Positions 51,539-61,083 of a DNA stretch of 64,000 nt are shown one piece after another (position 1 is the first letter of the stretch; each line of letters begins with the position of its first letter). This stretch comes from Flavihumibacter cheonanensis (GTDB lineage Bacteria; Bacteroidota; Bacteroidia; Chitinophagales; Chitinophagaceae). Both the position numbers and the translations under genes were made by a program. The notes beneath the pieces are model-generated. The model worked only from the letters and a program-made list of their open reading frames with translations. It had not been told where the DNA came from and did no database searches. The DNA is taken from NCBI RefSeq assembly GCF_022352215.1, contig NZ_JAKRWF010000002.1:930001-994000 (forward strand), written 5' to 3'.

Positions 51539-54364
51539 TTATTTGCTGAGGTACATCGAGCGGTCTTTGTACAACTGCCGGAAATAGGGATCGCGAAGAT
51601 CTTTTACAAATCGGATGGCTTCACCGGTACTTTTCATTTCCGGACCGAGTTCTTTATTCACGCCCGGGAATTTGTTGAAACTGAACACGGGCTCCTTGAT
51701 TGCAAATCCTTTCAGTTTTTTCTCGAATTTGAAATCAGTGAGTTTATTCACGCCTATCATTACTTTGGTAGCGATATTCAGGTAAGGAATCTGATAGGCT
51801 TTCGCGATGAAGGGAGTAGTACGGGAAGCGCGTGGGTTTGCTTCAATCACGTACACTTTTCCGTCCTTAATGGCGAACTGAATATTGATCAGTCCTTTAA
51901 TATTTAATGCTCTTGCAATTTTCTCCGAATAATATTCCATGGTGGTTACCTCCAGCGGGGTCAGATTGAAAGCTGGCAGCACCGCATTGGAGTCTCCCGA
52001 ATGGATACCAGCCGGTTCAATATGCTCCATAACACCCATTACATGGAAATTCTCCCCGTCAAAAATGGCATCCACTTCCGCTTCCTGGCAGCGATCCAGG
52101 AAATGGTCGATCAGGATTTTGTTACCAGGTATATGCTTCAATAGGCTTACTACTGCCTTTTCCACTTCTTCGTCATTGATTACAATCCGCATTCTTTGTC
52201 CGCCTAATACATAGGAGGGGCGCACCAGCACAGGATAGCCAACTCGATTCGCCACTTCTACAGCTTCATCCACATCGTATGCTGTACCATAATCCGGATA
52301 AGGAATACCCAGTTCTTTCAGCATATCGCTGAAGCGGCCGCGGTCTTCTGCGATATCCATGTTATCAAAGGAGGTCCCGATGATGCGGATTCCTTTTTCA
52401 TTCAACCGTTGTGCAAGTTTGAGTGCTGTTTGTCCACCTAATTGAACGATCACTCCTTCGGGCTGCTCATGTTCGATGATTTCCCAGAGATGTTCCCAGA
52501 AAACTGGTTCGAAATATAGTTTATCTGCGATATCAAAATCAGTTGAAACAGTTTCCGGGTTGCAGTTAACCATGATGGCTTCGTAACCGGATTCCTTGAT
52601 AGCAAGTAACCCGTGTACACAGCAGTAGTCAAATTCGATACCCTGTCCAATTCTATTGGGACCAGAGCCGAGTACCACAATCTTTTTCTTATCGGTAACC
52701 TTACTTTCGTTTTCGCCACCTTCTTCAAAAGTGGAATAGAAATAGGGTGTTTTTGCTTCAAACTCCGCGGAGCAGGTATCAACCATTTTATACACCCTGC
52801 GGATTCCGGCTTCTTTGCGTTTAGTGTATAGATCATCCTCATGACCATCCTGCATGATGCGGCATATTTGTTCGTCGCTGAATCCGTGGAGTTTTGCTTC
52901 ACGAAGCAGGTCTATGGGTAGGGTGGCCAGTTTGTATTTGGCGATTTCTTTTTCCAGGTTCACGATCTTCTGGATCTCATAGAGGAACCAGCGATCAATA
53001 CCATTTGTAACTTTCGAGATGGTATTGATACTAACACCGAGCATCAGGGCATCTTTGATCCGGAAAATGCGATCCCATTTCGGTGTTTTAATGTATTCGA
53101 TTAATTCTTCCGCATGCATCTGGCTTTTTCCATAATAGCCAAGTCCTACTGCATTATTTTCCAGGCTCTGACAGGCTTTCTGTACGGCTTCCGTGAAGCT
53201 CCGGCCGATACCCATCACTTCCCCTACACTTTTCATTTGCAATCCAAGGGTATCATTGGCACCTTTGAATTTGTCGAAATTCCAGCGTGGGATTTTCACA
53301 ATTACATAATCCAATGCAGGCTCGAAGTAGGCGGAGGTACTTTTAGTGATCTGGTTTTCCAATTCATCCAGTGTATATCCGATGGCCAGTTTGGCAGCAA
53401 TTTTTGCGATCGGGTATCCGGTTGCTTTTGAAGCAAGTGCGGAGGAGCGACTTACGCGGGGGTTGATTTCAATAGCGATAATTTCTTCTGTGGCGGGGTT
53501 CAATGCGAACTGAACGTTACAACCTCCGGCAAAATTACCCAGATCGCGCATCATATTGATGGCGGTATTACGCATTAACTGGAAGGCTGTATCGGAGAGT
53601 GTCATTGCAGGAGCAACTGTGATAGAATCCCCGGTATGCACGCCCATAGGATCGAAGTTCTCTACGGTACATATGATTACCACATTGTCATTGGCATCTC
53701 TGAGCAGTTCGAGTTCAAATTCTTTCCATCCCAGTACGGCCTGTTCAACCAGTACTTCATGAATAGGGGAGGCTTGCAATCCACGGTTTAGGGCTTCATC
53801 CAGGTCTTCTTTATCATGCACGAAACCACCGCCGGTTCCACCCAGGGTAAAGGAGGGGCGAATTACCAGGGGGAAACCAATCTGCTGGGCAAATTCTTTT
53901 CCTTCCAGGAAACTGTTGGCTGTTTTGGCGGTAGCTACCGGTACTCCGAGTTGAATCATCCATTGGCGGAATTTTTCACGGTCTTCGGCTTTATCAATGG
54001 CTTTGATGTCTACACCAATCAGTTGTACGCCATATTTTTCCCAAACTCCGAGGTCCTCTGCTTCCTTGGCCAGGTTGAGCGCGGTTTGTCCACCCATGGT
54101 AGGTAATACTGCATCAATCTGGTTTTCTTCCAGGATCTGTTCAATACTTTCTACTGTCAAAGGGAGAAGATACACCCGGTCGGCCATCATGGGATCGGTC
54201 ATGATCGTAGCCGGATTGCTGTTGATCAGGATTACCTTAATCCCTTCTTCGCGTAAACTACGTGCAGCCTGGGTTCCGGAATAATCGAATTCGCAGGCTT
54301 GTCCGATGATAATGGGTCCTGAACCGATGATCAGAACAGATTTGATGGAATTGTCTTTTGGCAT
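51539..54364 (-). CDS. carB: carbamoyl-phosphate synthase large subunit, short form
   Basis: The start is at [20 protein letters not shown] (54364), giving 941 residues; the frame extends further upstream but crosses the promoter. Both ATP-grasp halves are present: the first with [20 protein letters not shown], and the second with [20 protein letters not shown] and [20 protein letters not shown]. The E. coli subunit has about 1070 residues and ends in an MGS-like allosteric domain; here the protein ends just after the second ATP-grasp half ([20 protein letters not shown]). Regulation by UMP and ornithine would thus differ. It makes carbamoyl phosphate for pyrimidines and arginine. carA is not nearby. 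Confidence 0.97.
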   Translation of the reverse strand: MPKDNSIKSVLIIGSGPIIIGQACEFDYSGTQAARSLREEGIKVILINSNPATIMTDPMMADRVYLLPLTVESIEQILEENQIDAVLPTMGGQTALNLAKEAEDLGVWEKYGVQLIGVDIKAIDKAEDREKFRQWMIQLGVPVATAKTANSFLEGKEFAQQIGFPLVIRPSFTLGGTGGGFVHDKEDLDEALNRGLQASPIHEVLVEQAVLGWKEFELELLRDANDNVVIICTVENFDPMGVHTGDSITVAPAMTLSDTAFQLMRNTAINMMRDLGNFAGGCNVQFALNPATEEIIAIEINPRVSRSSALASKATGYPIAKIAAKLAIGYTLDELENQITKSTSAYFEPALDYVIVKIPRWNFDKFKGANDTLGLQMKSVGEVMGIGRSFTEAVQKACQSLENNAVGLGYYGKSQMHAEELIEYIKTPKWDRIFRIKDALMLGVSINTISKVTNGIDRWFLYEIQKIVNLEKEIAKYKLATLPIDLLREAKLHGFSDEQICRIMQDGHEDDLYTKRKEAGIRRVYKMVDTCSAEFEAKTPYFYSTFEEGGENESKVTDKKKIVVLGSGPNRIGQGIEFDYCCVHGLLAIKESGYEAIMVNCNPETVSTDFDIADKLYFEPVFWEHLWEIIEHEQPEGVIVQLGGQTALKLAQRLNEKGIRIIGTSFDNMDIAEDRGRFSDMLKELGIPYPDYGTAYDVDEAVEVANRVGYPVLVRPSYVLGGQRMRIVINDEEVEKAVVSLLKHIPGNKILIDHFLDRCQEAEVDAIFDGENFHVMGVMEHIEPAGIHSGDSNAVLPAFNLTPLEVTTMEYYSEKIARALNIKGLINIQFAIKDGKVYVIEANPRASRTTPFIAKAYQIPYLNIATKVMIGVNKLTDFKFEKKLKGFAIKEPVFSFNKFPGVNKELGPEMKSTGEAIRFVKDLRDPYFRQLYKDRSMYLSK

Positions 54365-54386
54365 GGTTGCGGAAAAATAAATTGCG

Positions 54387-54394
54387 CAAAAGTA
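54387..54394 (-). promoter_or_regulatory. -7 box upstream of carB
   Basis: The minus strand reads TACTTTTG followed by CGC, a match to TAnnTTTG, about 22 nt upstream of the carB ATG at 54364. No -33 element was found at the usual distance. Confidence 0.45.
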
Positions 54395-54472
54395 CGGTCC
54401 GGGAAGCAATTTTCCCTGATTAATTTTCACGCTCCATCACAAACTCCGGCGGGCGCAGCCCTGAATAGGCAT

Positions 54473-54501
54473 AAAAAAAGGCCCTCACCGTAGTGAAGGC
54501 C
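54473..54501 (-). terminator. terminator after the small hypothetical gene
   Basis: A 9-bp stem with one mismatch (54480-54488 and 54493-54501, loop CGTA) is followed on the minus strand by seven T. It lies 22 nt after the stop of the 71-residue gene. Confidence 0.85.
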
Positions 54502-54523
54502 TGCTTTATGTGGAAGAGGTGCA

Positions 54524-54739
54524 TTAACTGTTGTGATATGCTGCCATCTCGATGTCATCCAGCAAAACCTTCCCTTTGCGTACTTCCGCTTTGCGGATTG
54601 CACGGGATTGCTTTTCTTCCTGTTTACTCAGGATTCTGAACATCCATTTCTGGCGGGCCTCCTGACCTTTAAAAGCCCCGATCAGGGATCCCACTACCAT
54701 TACCACCATCACTACTGCTTTTTGTTGGAATCTTTTCAT
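54524..54739 (-). CDS. small hypothetical protein with N-terminal hydrophobic segment
   Basis: The product has 71 residues. MKRFQQKAVVMVVMVVGSLI forms a hydrophobic stretch that could be a signal or anchor; the rest is highly charged (GQEARQKWMFRILSKQEEKQ and SRAIRKAEVRKGKVLLDDIE). I do not recognise a family. The clean terminator after it and a plausible start support a real gene. It sits upstream of carB in the same orientation. Confidence 0.5.
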   Translation of the reverse strand: MKRFQQKAVVMVVMVVGSLIGAFKGQEARQKWMFRILSKQEEKQSRAIRKAEVRKGKVLLDDIEMAAYHNS

Positions 54740-54868
54740 ACCATTCTATTTAACCTTTAAAAAATTGCTGCCAGTCAAGCCTCCTTGTTTAGACACACAA
54801 ATAACAACAAACGCTGTTCCATGTTTGCAAAAGCCATACCTAAACCTATCATTTATTTTAATTTAACA

Positions 54869-54884
54869 AGTTGTTTAAACAACT
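54869..54884. promoter_or_regulatory. 16-bp palindrome upstream of the M23 gene
   Basis: AGTTGTTTAAACAACT is a perfect 16-bp palindrome in the divergent gap between the small gene and the M23 peptidase gene, followed by six A. It may be an operator or a weak terminator. It is seen directly; its role is unknown. Confidence 0.4.
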
Positions 54885-54898
54885 AAAAAATTTCTACG

Positions 54899-54956
54899 TT
54901 CCATTCCTCCCTCTTCCATTCCTCCATTTTCCCCTCTTCCATTCCCCCCTTCCCTG
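54899..54956. repeat. polypyrimidine tract upstream of the M23 gene
   Basis: About 58 nt of almost pure C/T made from repeats of CTCTTCCATTCCTCC-type units. Its 22-nt part at 54906-54927 is the exact reverse complement of 56711-56732 after the same gene. It ends just before a -7 box (TATCTTTG, 54959-54966). Confidence 0.8.
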
Positions 54957-54958
54957 CT

Positions 54959-54966
54959 TATCTTTG
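54959..54966 (+). promoter_or_regulatory. -7 box of the M23 gene
   Basis: TATCTTTG matches TAnnTTTG and lies 22 nt upstream of the ATG. The -33 position falls inside the polypyrimidine tract, which has no TTG. Confidence 0.45.
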
Positions 54967-54988
54967 CAGCTTCAACAAAAAAAAGCCG

Positions 54989-56689
54989 ATGATTCGACTT
55001 ACCCTGATGGCCCTTTTTCTTAGCAGTTTGGTCCGGGCCCAGTTTCCGTCCAGTCCGGATTATCCAAAAGCTTATTTCAGTAATCCACTTTCCATCCCCA
55101 TCAGCCTGAGTGGAAATTTCGGTGAGCTCCGTCCCAATCATTATCACATGGGGCTTGACCTTAAAACGGAACGCCGTGAAAACCTGAAAGTGTTTGCTTC
55201 GGCGGAGGGCTATATCAGTCGGATCAAAGTAGAACCTGGCGGATTCGGAAGAGCCATCTATGTGAATCATCCAAATGGGTATACAACGGTTTATTGTCAC
55301 CTGAATGATTTTTTTCCGGAATTGGAAAATTGGGTGAAAGAGTTGCAATACAGGAAAGAATCCTGGTATCTGAACGATGAAGTTCCTGCCGAAAGGTTTC
55401 CTGTCAAAAAAGGCCAGTTGCTGGCATACAGCGGTAATACCGGAGGATCACAGGCACCACATCTGCATTTTGAGATCAGACGAACTTCTGATGAAGTCAA
55501 TCTGAATCCGATGTTGTTTGGTTTTCCGTTGGCAGACCAGACCAAGCCCACTATTCTTCGGGTAGCTATCTACGATAGAACCAAATCGGTCTATGAACAA
55601 TCGCCCAGGCTTGTACCAGTAGTTAACAAGGGCAATGGAGAATACAGTACGGTCTTACAAACGGTTAGCACACCCAAAGTAAGTCTGGCACTAACTACCT
55701 ATGACACGCATACCGGTTCTTCCAACCTCAATGGTGTTTTTGAAGCAGTACTCTTTGATGAACAACAACCGGTAGTTGGTTTCCGGATGGATCAGATCAG
55801 CTATGATGCCACCCGTTACCTGAATGCGCATATCGATTATAAAACAAAACAGGGGGGTGGCCCTTACCTGCAGCATATGAGCGAATTGCCGGGTTATATC
55901 AATTCGGTTTATACCCGGTTTAATGGTGATGGAGTGGTGGATTTATCAGATGGGCTGGTTCATGAATTATCAATCGTGGTAAAAGATGCCTATGGAAATG
56001 CAAGCAGGGTTAAAGTGCCGGTAAAATTCAATGGAGTTCATGCACCCGGACAGGTATTGCCAGGTAAACGCTTTTACCCAATGATGGTAGATATCTTCGA
56101 GTCGGAGGAATGTGAGTTTATCATTGGGGAAAGAACCCTGTATGATTCTGTCAGCCTGGTTCACAGAAAACAACCTGCAATGGGATCTGGTGTGGTTTCT
56201 TCCATCCATACGATTGGAACTCCTTCCATTCCGCTGCAGGATGCCATGATGGTGCGGATCCGGTTGACCGAATCTCTTACGGATTTTCATAAATCGAAAG
56301 TAATCATGCAACGAATTTCCGGCACCCGCAAGGAGGTTCAGAAAGTTAGCTGGGAAGAAGATTGGGCGCTTGCCGGATTCCGTGAATTTGGATCCTTTCA
56401 ATTAGTTCTTGATACCACGGCACCTGAAATTATCCCTGTCGGATTCAAAGATGGAGCCAACCTTTCGGCGGCATCGCGTGTTGTTTTTACCGTTAACGAC
56501 AATTTTGGGAAATGGAAAGTGTTGAGAACAGAACTGGATGGGAAGTGGATCAGATTTACAAACGACAAAGGAAAAAACTTTATTTACGTGTTCGATGAAC
56601 ATTGTCCTCCTGGTGACCATGAACTAAGAATCGTAGCAGTTGATGAAGCGGGTAATGAAAGGGAAGAGAAGTGGAGGATAAGGAGGTAG
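54989..56689 (+). CDS. M23 family metallopeptidase (LytM-like)
   Basis: The protein has 566 residues with a signal peptide (MIRLTLMALFLSSLVRAQ). The M23 domain lies in the first third: the zinc ligands are H53 and D57 in NHYHMGLDLKT, and the HLHFE motif is at 158-162 in GGSQAPHLHFEIRR. The remaining about 400 residues form Ig-like beta-rich domains (for example FRMDQISYDATRYLNAHIDY and VAVDEAGNEREEKWRIRR). It likely cleaves peptidoglycan cross-links in the periplasm or acts as a divisome or cell-wall factor. It is flanked by an inverted pair of polypyrimidine and polypurine tracts. Confidence 0.92.
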   Translation: MIRLTLMALFLSSLVRAQFPSSPDYPKAYFSNPLSIPISLSGNFGELRPNHYHMGLDLKTERRENLKVFASAEGYISRIKVEPGGFGRAIYVNHPNGYTTVYCHLNDFFPELENWVKELQYRKESWYLNDEVPAERFPVKKGQLLAYSGNTGGSQAPHLHFEIRRTSDEVNLNPMLFGFPLADQTKPTILRVAIYDRTKSVYEQSPRLVPVVNKGNGEYSTVLQTVSTPKVSLALTTYDTHTGSSNLNGVFEAVLFDEQQPVVGFRMDQISYDATRYLNAHIDYKTKQGGGPYLQHMSELPGYINSVYTRFNGDGVVDLSDGLVHELSIVVKDAYGNASRVKVPVKFNGVHAPGQVLPGKRFYPMMVDIFESEECEFIIGERTLYDSVSLVHRKQPAMGSGVVSSIHTIGTPSIPLQDAMMVRIRLTESLTDFHKSKVIMQRISGTRKEVQKVSWEEDWALAGFREFGSFQLVLDTTAPEIIPVGFKDGANLSAASRVVFTVNDNFGKWKVLRTELDGKWIRFTNDKGKNFIYVFDEHCPPGDHELRIVAVDEAGNEREEKWRIRR

Positions 56690-56692
56690 GGA

Positions 56693-56736
56693 AGAAGGGA
56701 GGAATGGAAGATGGAGGAATGGAAGAGGGAGGAAAG
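56693..56736. repeat. polypurine tract after the M23 gene
   Basis: About 44 nt of pure G/A with a few T, made of repeats of GGAATGGAAG units. The segment 56711-56732 is the exact reverse complement of the tract upstream of the gene. It ends 17 nt before the BCP start codon. Confidence 0.8.
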
Positions 56737-56753
56737 GATACAAAAAGTACTCT

Positions 56754-57218
56754 ATGAATAAATTGGAGGCGGGTGTTAAGGCGCCGGCATTTAGTGGAAA
56801 AGATCAGAATGGGAAAACAGTAAAACTTGCTGATTTTAAAGGAAAAAAAGTAGCCCTTTATTTTTATCCGCAGGATATGACACCAACCTGCACAGTGCAA
56901 GCCTGCAATCTGCGGGATAATTACAACATCCTCCAGGCAAATGGAATCCAGGTGATCGGGGTTTCACCGGATGAAGTTAGCAGTCATAAAAAATTTGAAG
57001 AACGTCATCAATTGCCCTTTCCTCTGATAGCAGATACAAAACATTCCATCATTGAGAAGTATGGAGTATGGGGGGAGAAACAATTGTATGGTCGTAAATA
57101 TATGGGGCTGCACAGAACTACCTTTCTAATCAACGAAGAAGGGATCATTGAAAAAGTGTATCTGAAACCCAAAAGCAAGCAGCACGCAGAGGAAATTCTT
57201 GCTTTTTATAAAAGCTGA
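56754..57218 (+). CDS. bcp: thioredoxin-dependent thiol peroxidase (BCP/PrxQ)
   Basis: The protein has 154 residues. It starts MNKLEAGVKAPAFSGKDQNG, with the peroxidatic Cys46 in DMTPTCTVQAC and the resolving Cys51, as in the atypical two-Cys PrxQ group, and VIGVSPDEVSSHKKFEERH. It reduces hydroperoxides with thioredoxin. The gene follows the M23 gene and the polypurine tract; the distance to the next gene suggests separate transcription. Confidence 0.96.
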   Translation: MNKLEAGVKAPAFSGKDQNGKTVKLADFKGKKVALYFYPQDMTPTCTVQACNLRDNYNILQANGIQVIGVSPDEVSSHKKFEERHQLPFPLIADTKHSIIEKYGVWGEKQLYGRKYMGLHRTTFLINEEGIIEKVYLKPKSKQHAEEILAFYKS

Positions 57219-57291
57219 CAGATCCCCGTTTTTGGGGAGCATCCGAACTGGCATTATTTGATTACTTTGTACTGTCTAGTGTCAGTTTAGA

Positions 57292-60200
57292 ATGTCACGT
57301 TTTCTGCTTCCACCTGTTTTATGGCTGCTTTTCATGCAAGCGTATGGGCAGCATACTGCCTTTCGGTTCAGAACAATACGCATAGAACATGGCTTATCGA
57401 ATAATAGGGTAAATTGTATTCTTCAGGACCAACTGGGTTTTACCTGGGTAGGTACCGACGACGGACTCAATCGGTTCGATGGTAATGCCTTTACTATTTT
57501 TCAGCATGAACCAGGGAATAAACAGAGTATTGGTGGTAATATCATCCAGGATCTGTGTGAAGATAAAGATGGAAGGCTTTGGATTGCAACAGGAGATGGG
57601 GGATTATGCCGGTATGACCGTAATGCTGAACCCTCTCATCGATTCAAAAATTTTCGTCATTTACCTGGAGACAGCAGTTCAATTCCAGTCAATACGATCA
57701 ATGCCGTTTTATACGATACCAGTGGTAAAATCTGGTTGGCGACCAGTGGTGCCGGAATTGTTCAGTTTGATATCAGCAAGGAAAAGTTTACCAGGATAAA
57801 CAGTCCGCTTCGATCAACCATTACTGATATTTCTTATGACCAAAACCGGCTGATCTGGGCCGGCACACAGGGTGGAGGGTTTTTTAAATTGGATCCAAAA
57901 TCACTTCAAATATGGTATGATCCCGAATATATAAATCCATATAAAAAACTGCCCCATGTAACGGTTACCAGTATCTATACGGATACTGAATTGAATGTAT
58001 GGATGGCCTCCTGGGATCCTACGATTTATAAGGGTAGTGCTGGTGATTTATTGAATAAACCAGTCGTTATGCCATTAAAACAACTGGATGAAGCAGATGA
58101 AGCAACCTGTTTTGTGAATCAGGGTCCGCATTCGCTTTGGGTAGGAACCAAAAAATCAGGATTGCTTATTTATGATACAAAATCAGGGAAATGGACTTCA
58201 GTAAAGAATACCGATTCCGACCTGGCATCCAATACTATCCATTGTTTATATAAGGATCCATTAAACAATATTTGGATTGGGACCTCTGAAGGGATCAGTC
58301 TATATACACAGGCAGATAAATCCAGACTTACACCCATTAAACTACCTGCCCATTCTGGAAGTACAATTGGTCAGGTGTATGATTTTCTGCCAATTTCTGA
58401 CAACCGAATATGGATTGCTTCAGAGAACGGTTTATTCGAATGGAGCAATAATTCACTAAAGGTTGTTCCTGCCAAATGGAACCAGAAACAACCTGCTATA
58501 ACTGCATTGTATAAATCAGTGAATGGTATAGTTTATATCGGAACTGATATAAGTTTATTTACCTGGAAGTCTCGTGCAAACAGCCTGGTTCCTTTAGCAG
58601 GAACAGAAAAGGATATGGTAATGAAAAAATTGATCGCTTCCAGGGTCGTTTCTATTGAAGAAGATTCAATTGACAATAAGCCCGCACTACTCGTTTCTCC
58701 TTATGGTCATTTTATTACTTATTACAATTTTAAAGATGGCGTATGGATTAGTAGGGGTGATACCGGAAAAAAAATAATTCAGCGCTTTAATATTGCAGAC
58801 AATCTCATTCATAAGATCTATAAGGATAAAAATGGTACTATCTGGCTGGCAAGTACAAAACAGGGATTGGGCTATTGGGATCGAAGTAAAAAGTCCTTCC
58901 GTTATTACATAAATAACCCGGAGCTTTCCAACTCACTTTCAAACAATCATGTGAATGATGTAGTAGCTGATGAATCAGGAAATATTTGGGTGGCTACCTA
59001 CGGAGGCGGACTAAATTGTTTTAAGCCAGGTACACAAACTTTCCGGCACATTAGAAACAGTCCAAATTTGCTGGAAACGATTTGCATTGATGCCAAACAA
59101 CGTGTTTGGATGATTGGAAACGGGGAACTTTTCGCCTATGATCCGGAATCGGACCAGGTTCGATCTTTTGAAAATATGCTGGGGGTTTATAATGGTCAGC
59201 TAACAGGCCGGTTGAAAATTGATTCAAGCGGCTATTTGCTTATGGGGGGGACTGATTTTTTTATTCGATTGCATCCGGATTCTCTGCAGCAGCCAGTAAT
59301 GCATCCAACCGTTCTGCTGACAGATTTCAGCGTTTTTGATTCATCTATTTATCATTTATTCCAAAGAGAAAAAAGGATCCGACTAAAGCATCACCAGAAT
59401 TATATCACACTTCATTACTCTGCGCCCTGGTACCAACAGCAAGTGTATTATCAATATCAATTAGTGGGCATAGATCCCGGCTGGATGGACGCAGGAACGA
59501 ATTTGAAAACTGCCTACCAGCAACTACCTCCTGGTCAATATCAGTTTATGGTTCGTTCATCCACGATCCCGGGTATCTGGAAAAATAACGCCACGGTAAT
59601 CGAGTTAAACCTCATTCCTCCTTATTGGCAACGATGGTGGTTTTATTTCTTGCTGGCGGTTGTTGCAGGTTCAGTAATATATTCAATATACCGCTATCGT
59701 ATAAACGAATTATTGAAAAGGCAGGCTATTCGGAACCGGATTGCGCAGGATTTACATGATAACCTGGGATCCACTTTAAGTAGTATATCTGTTTATAGCC
59801 AGGTTGCTAAAATTTATAAAGAACAAAATAAAGAGTGGGAACTGGAGGATACCCTTCTGAGGATTGGTCGTATTTCCGGAGAAATGATATCAGATATGAA
59901 TGATATTGTTTGGGCTATAAATCCACGAAACGACACGATGGAAAAAATTCTTCAGCGGATGGATTCCTTTGCGCGGCCCTTATTAAAATCGGCAGGTATT
60001 TCCTTTGGATTGCATTCCCAGCCGGAATTGAAAACAGTTCTGTTGTCAATGGAACAACGAAAAAATCTCTATTTAATCTTCAAAGAAGCTGTGAATAATG
60101 CGGTTAAATACAGTGAAGCATCCAACCTGGAAATAGAAATCAAACGAAACGGTAATAAGGTCGTGATGGAAATCAGGGATGATGGAAAAGGTTTTGATCA

Positions 60201-60351
60201 GGGTACAGTTGGAAGTTCCAACAGGGTATCGTTGTCTGGTAATGGTTTGAATAATATGAAAAACAGGGCACGTGAACTAAACGGTGAAATAACAATCCAA
60301 TCTGAACCGGGAAAGGGAACTACCCTTATTTTATGGTTTACATTCACCTGA
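57292..60351 (+). CDS. two-component-regulator-propeller sensor histidine kinase
   Basis: The protein has 1019 residues. After a signal peptide come about 650 residues of Reg_prop repeats (FRTIRIEHGLSNNRVNCILQ, FTWVGTDDGLNRFDG, LWIATGDGGLCRYD and others) forming a double propeller, a Y_Y_Y domain, and one membrane segment (WWFYFLLAVVAGSVIYSIYR). The dimerisation box has the phospho-accepting His at 822 in QDLHDNLGSTLSSI (HisKA_3 type), then an HATPase domain with FKEAVNNAVKYSEASN. It probably senses an extracellular carbohydrate or periplasmic cue and phosphorylates the next gene's product. Unlike hybrid SusR-type kinases it has no fused regulator domain. Confidence 0.96.
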   Translation: MSRFLLPPVLWLLFMQAYGQHTAFRFRTIRIEHGLSNNRVNCILQDQLGFTWVGTDDGLNRFDGNAFTIFQHEPGNKQSIGGNIIQDLCEDKDGRLWIATGDGGLCRYDRNAEPSHRFKNFRHLPGDSSSIPVNTINAVLYDTSGKIWLATSGAGIVQFDISKEKFTRINSPLRSTITDISYDQNRLIWAGTQGGGFFKLDPKSLQIWYDPEYINPYKKLPHVTVTSIYTDTELNVWMASWDPTIYKGSAGDLLNKPVVMPLKQLDEADEATCFVNQGPHSLWVGTKKSGLLIYDTKSGKWTSVKNTDSDLASNTIHCLYKDPLNNIWIGTSEGISLYTQADKSRLTPIKLPAHSGSTIGQVYDFLPISDNRIWIASENGLFEWSNNSLKVVPAKWNQKQPAITALYKSVNGIVYIGTDISLFTWKSRANSLVPLAGTEKDMVMKKLIASRVVSIEEDSIDNKPALLVSPYGHFITYYNFKDGVWISRGDTGKKIIQRFNIADNLIHKIYKDKNGTIWLASTKQGLGYWDRSKKSFRYYINNPELSNSLSNNHVNDVVADESGNIWVATYGGGLNCFKPGTQTFRHIRNSPNLLETICIDAKQRVWMIGNGELFAYDPESDQVRSFENMLGVYNGQLTGRLKIDSSGYLLMGGTDFFIRLHPDSLQQPVMHPTVLLTDFSVFDSSIYHLFQREKRIRLKHHQNYITLHYSAPWYQQQVYYQYQLVGIDPGWMDAGTNLKTAYQQLPPGQYQFMVRSSTIPGIWKNNATVIELNLIPPYWQRWWFYFLLAVVAGSVIYSIYRYRINELLKRQAIRNRIAQDLHDNLGSTLSSISVYSQVAKIYKEQNKEWELEDTLLRIGRISGEMISDMNDIVWAINPRNDTMEKILQRMDSFARPLLKSAGISFGLHSQPELKTVLLSMEQRKNLYLIFKEAVNNAVKYSEASNLEIEIKRNGNKVVMEIRDDGKGFDQGTVGSSNRVSLSGNGLNNMKNRARELNGEITIQSEPGKGTTLILWFTFT

Positions 60352-60406
60352 TTTGGGGATAGGCAGGCAAATTTTGCTTTTTTAAATTTGTAAGAACACA
60401 CCAACA

Positions 60407-61054
60407 ATGAGTCTACGCATTTCGATATTTGACGATAATAAAAATATTCGGGAGAGTATTAAAATGTTATTGGAAACTGTTCCGGATTTTCAGGTCGTTG
60501 GCGCTTATTGTCATGTATTGGACTGTGTAGATGATGTAAAAGAATCCAAACCGGATGTGGTGTTAATGGATATTGAAATGCCTGGCATGACCGGCATAGC
60601 GGCCCTGATAAAGCTTAAGCAGGAATTTCCAAATATCCAGGTTCTTATGCAAACGGTATTTGAAGACGATGATCGGGTTTTTGATAGCATTTGTGCAGGG
60701 GCTTCTGGTTATATCCTGAAAAATCAATTGAATACAAAATTGGTAGATGCTATCAGGGAGCTTCAATTTGGAGGTTCTCCCATGTCGCCTTCAATAGCCC
60801 GGAAAGTACTGACCAAACTACAATCCATACCACAACATGTTCGGCCTGATCAGGCACCTGATTACCATCTGACTGCCAGAGAAAAAGATGTACTGTCCTG
60901 TCTTGTAAATGGGCTGAGTTATAAAATGATCGCAGCAGAATTAAATATCAGCTACGAAACAGTTCGCTCACATGTGAAAAAAATATACGAAAAACTCCAT
61001 GTCGCTTCTCTAACCGAAATGGTGGCAAAGGCAATCAATCAACGAATCGTGTAA
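60407..61054 (+). CDS. NarL/LuxR-type response regulator
   Basis: The protein has 215 residues. The receiver domain starts MSLRISIFDDNKNIRESIKM with the phospho-acceptor Asp55 in VVLMDIEMPGMTG, and the C-terminal LuxR-type HTH is at about 148-215 (LTAREKDVLSCLVNGLSYKM and ISYETVRSHVKKIYEKL). It is the likely partner of the upstream kinase (55-nt gap). Targets may include the downstream hydrolase, haloperoxidase and TPR genes, but this is inference from position. Confidence 0.96.
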   Translation: MSLRISIFDDNKNIRESIKMLLETVPDFQVVGAYCHVLDCVDDVKESKPDVVLMDIEMPGMTGIAALIKLKQEFPNIQVLMQTVFEDDDRVFDSICAGASGYILKNQLNTKLVDAIRELQFGGSPMSPSIARKVLTKLQSIPQHVRPDQAPDYHLTAREKDVLSCLVNGLSYKMIAAELNISYETVRSHVKKIYEKLHVASLTEMVAKAINQRIV

Positions 61055-61083
61055 CTTTTTTTTCATACTTAAATCTTATCAAC

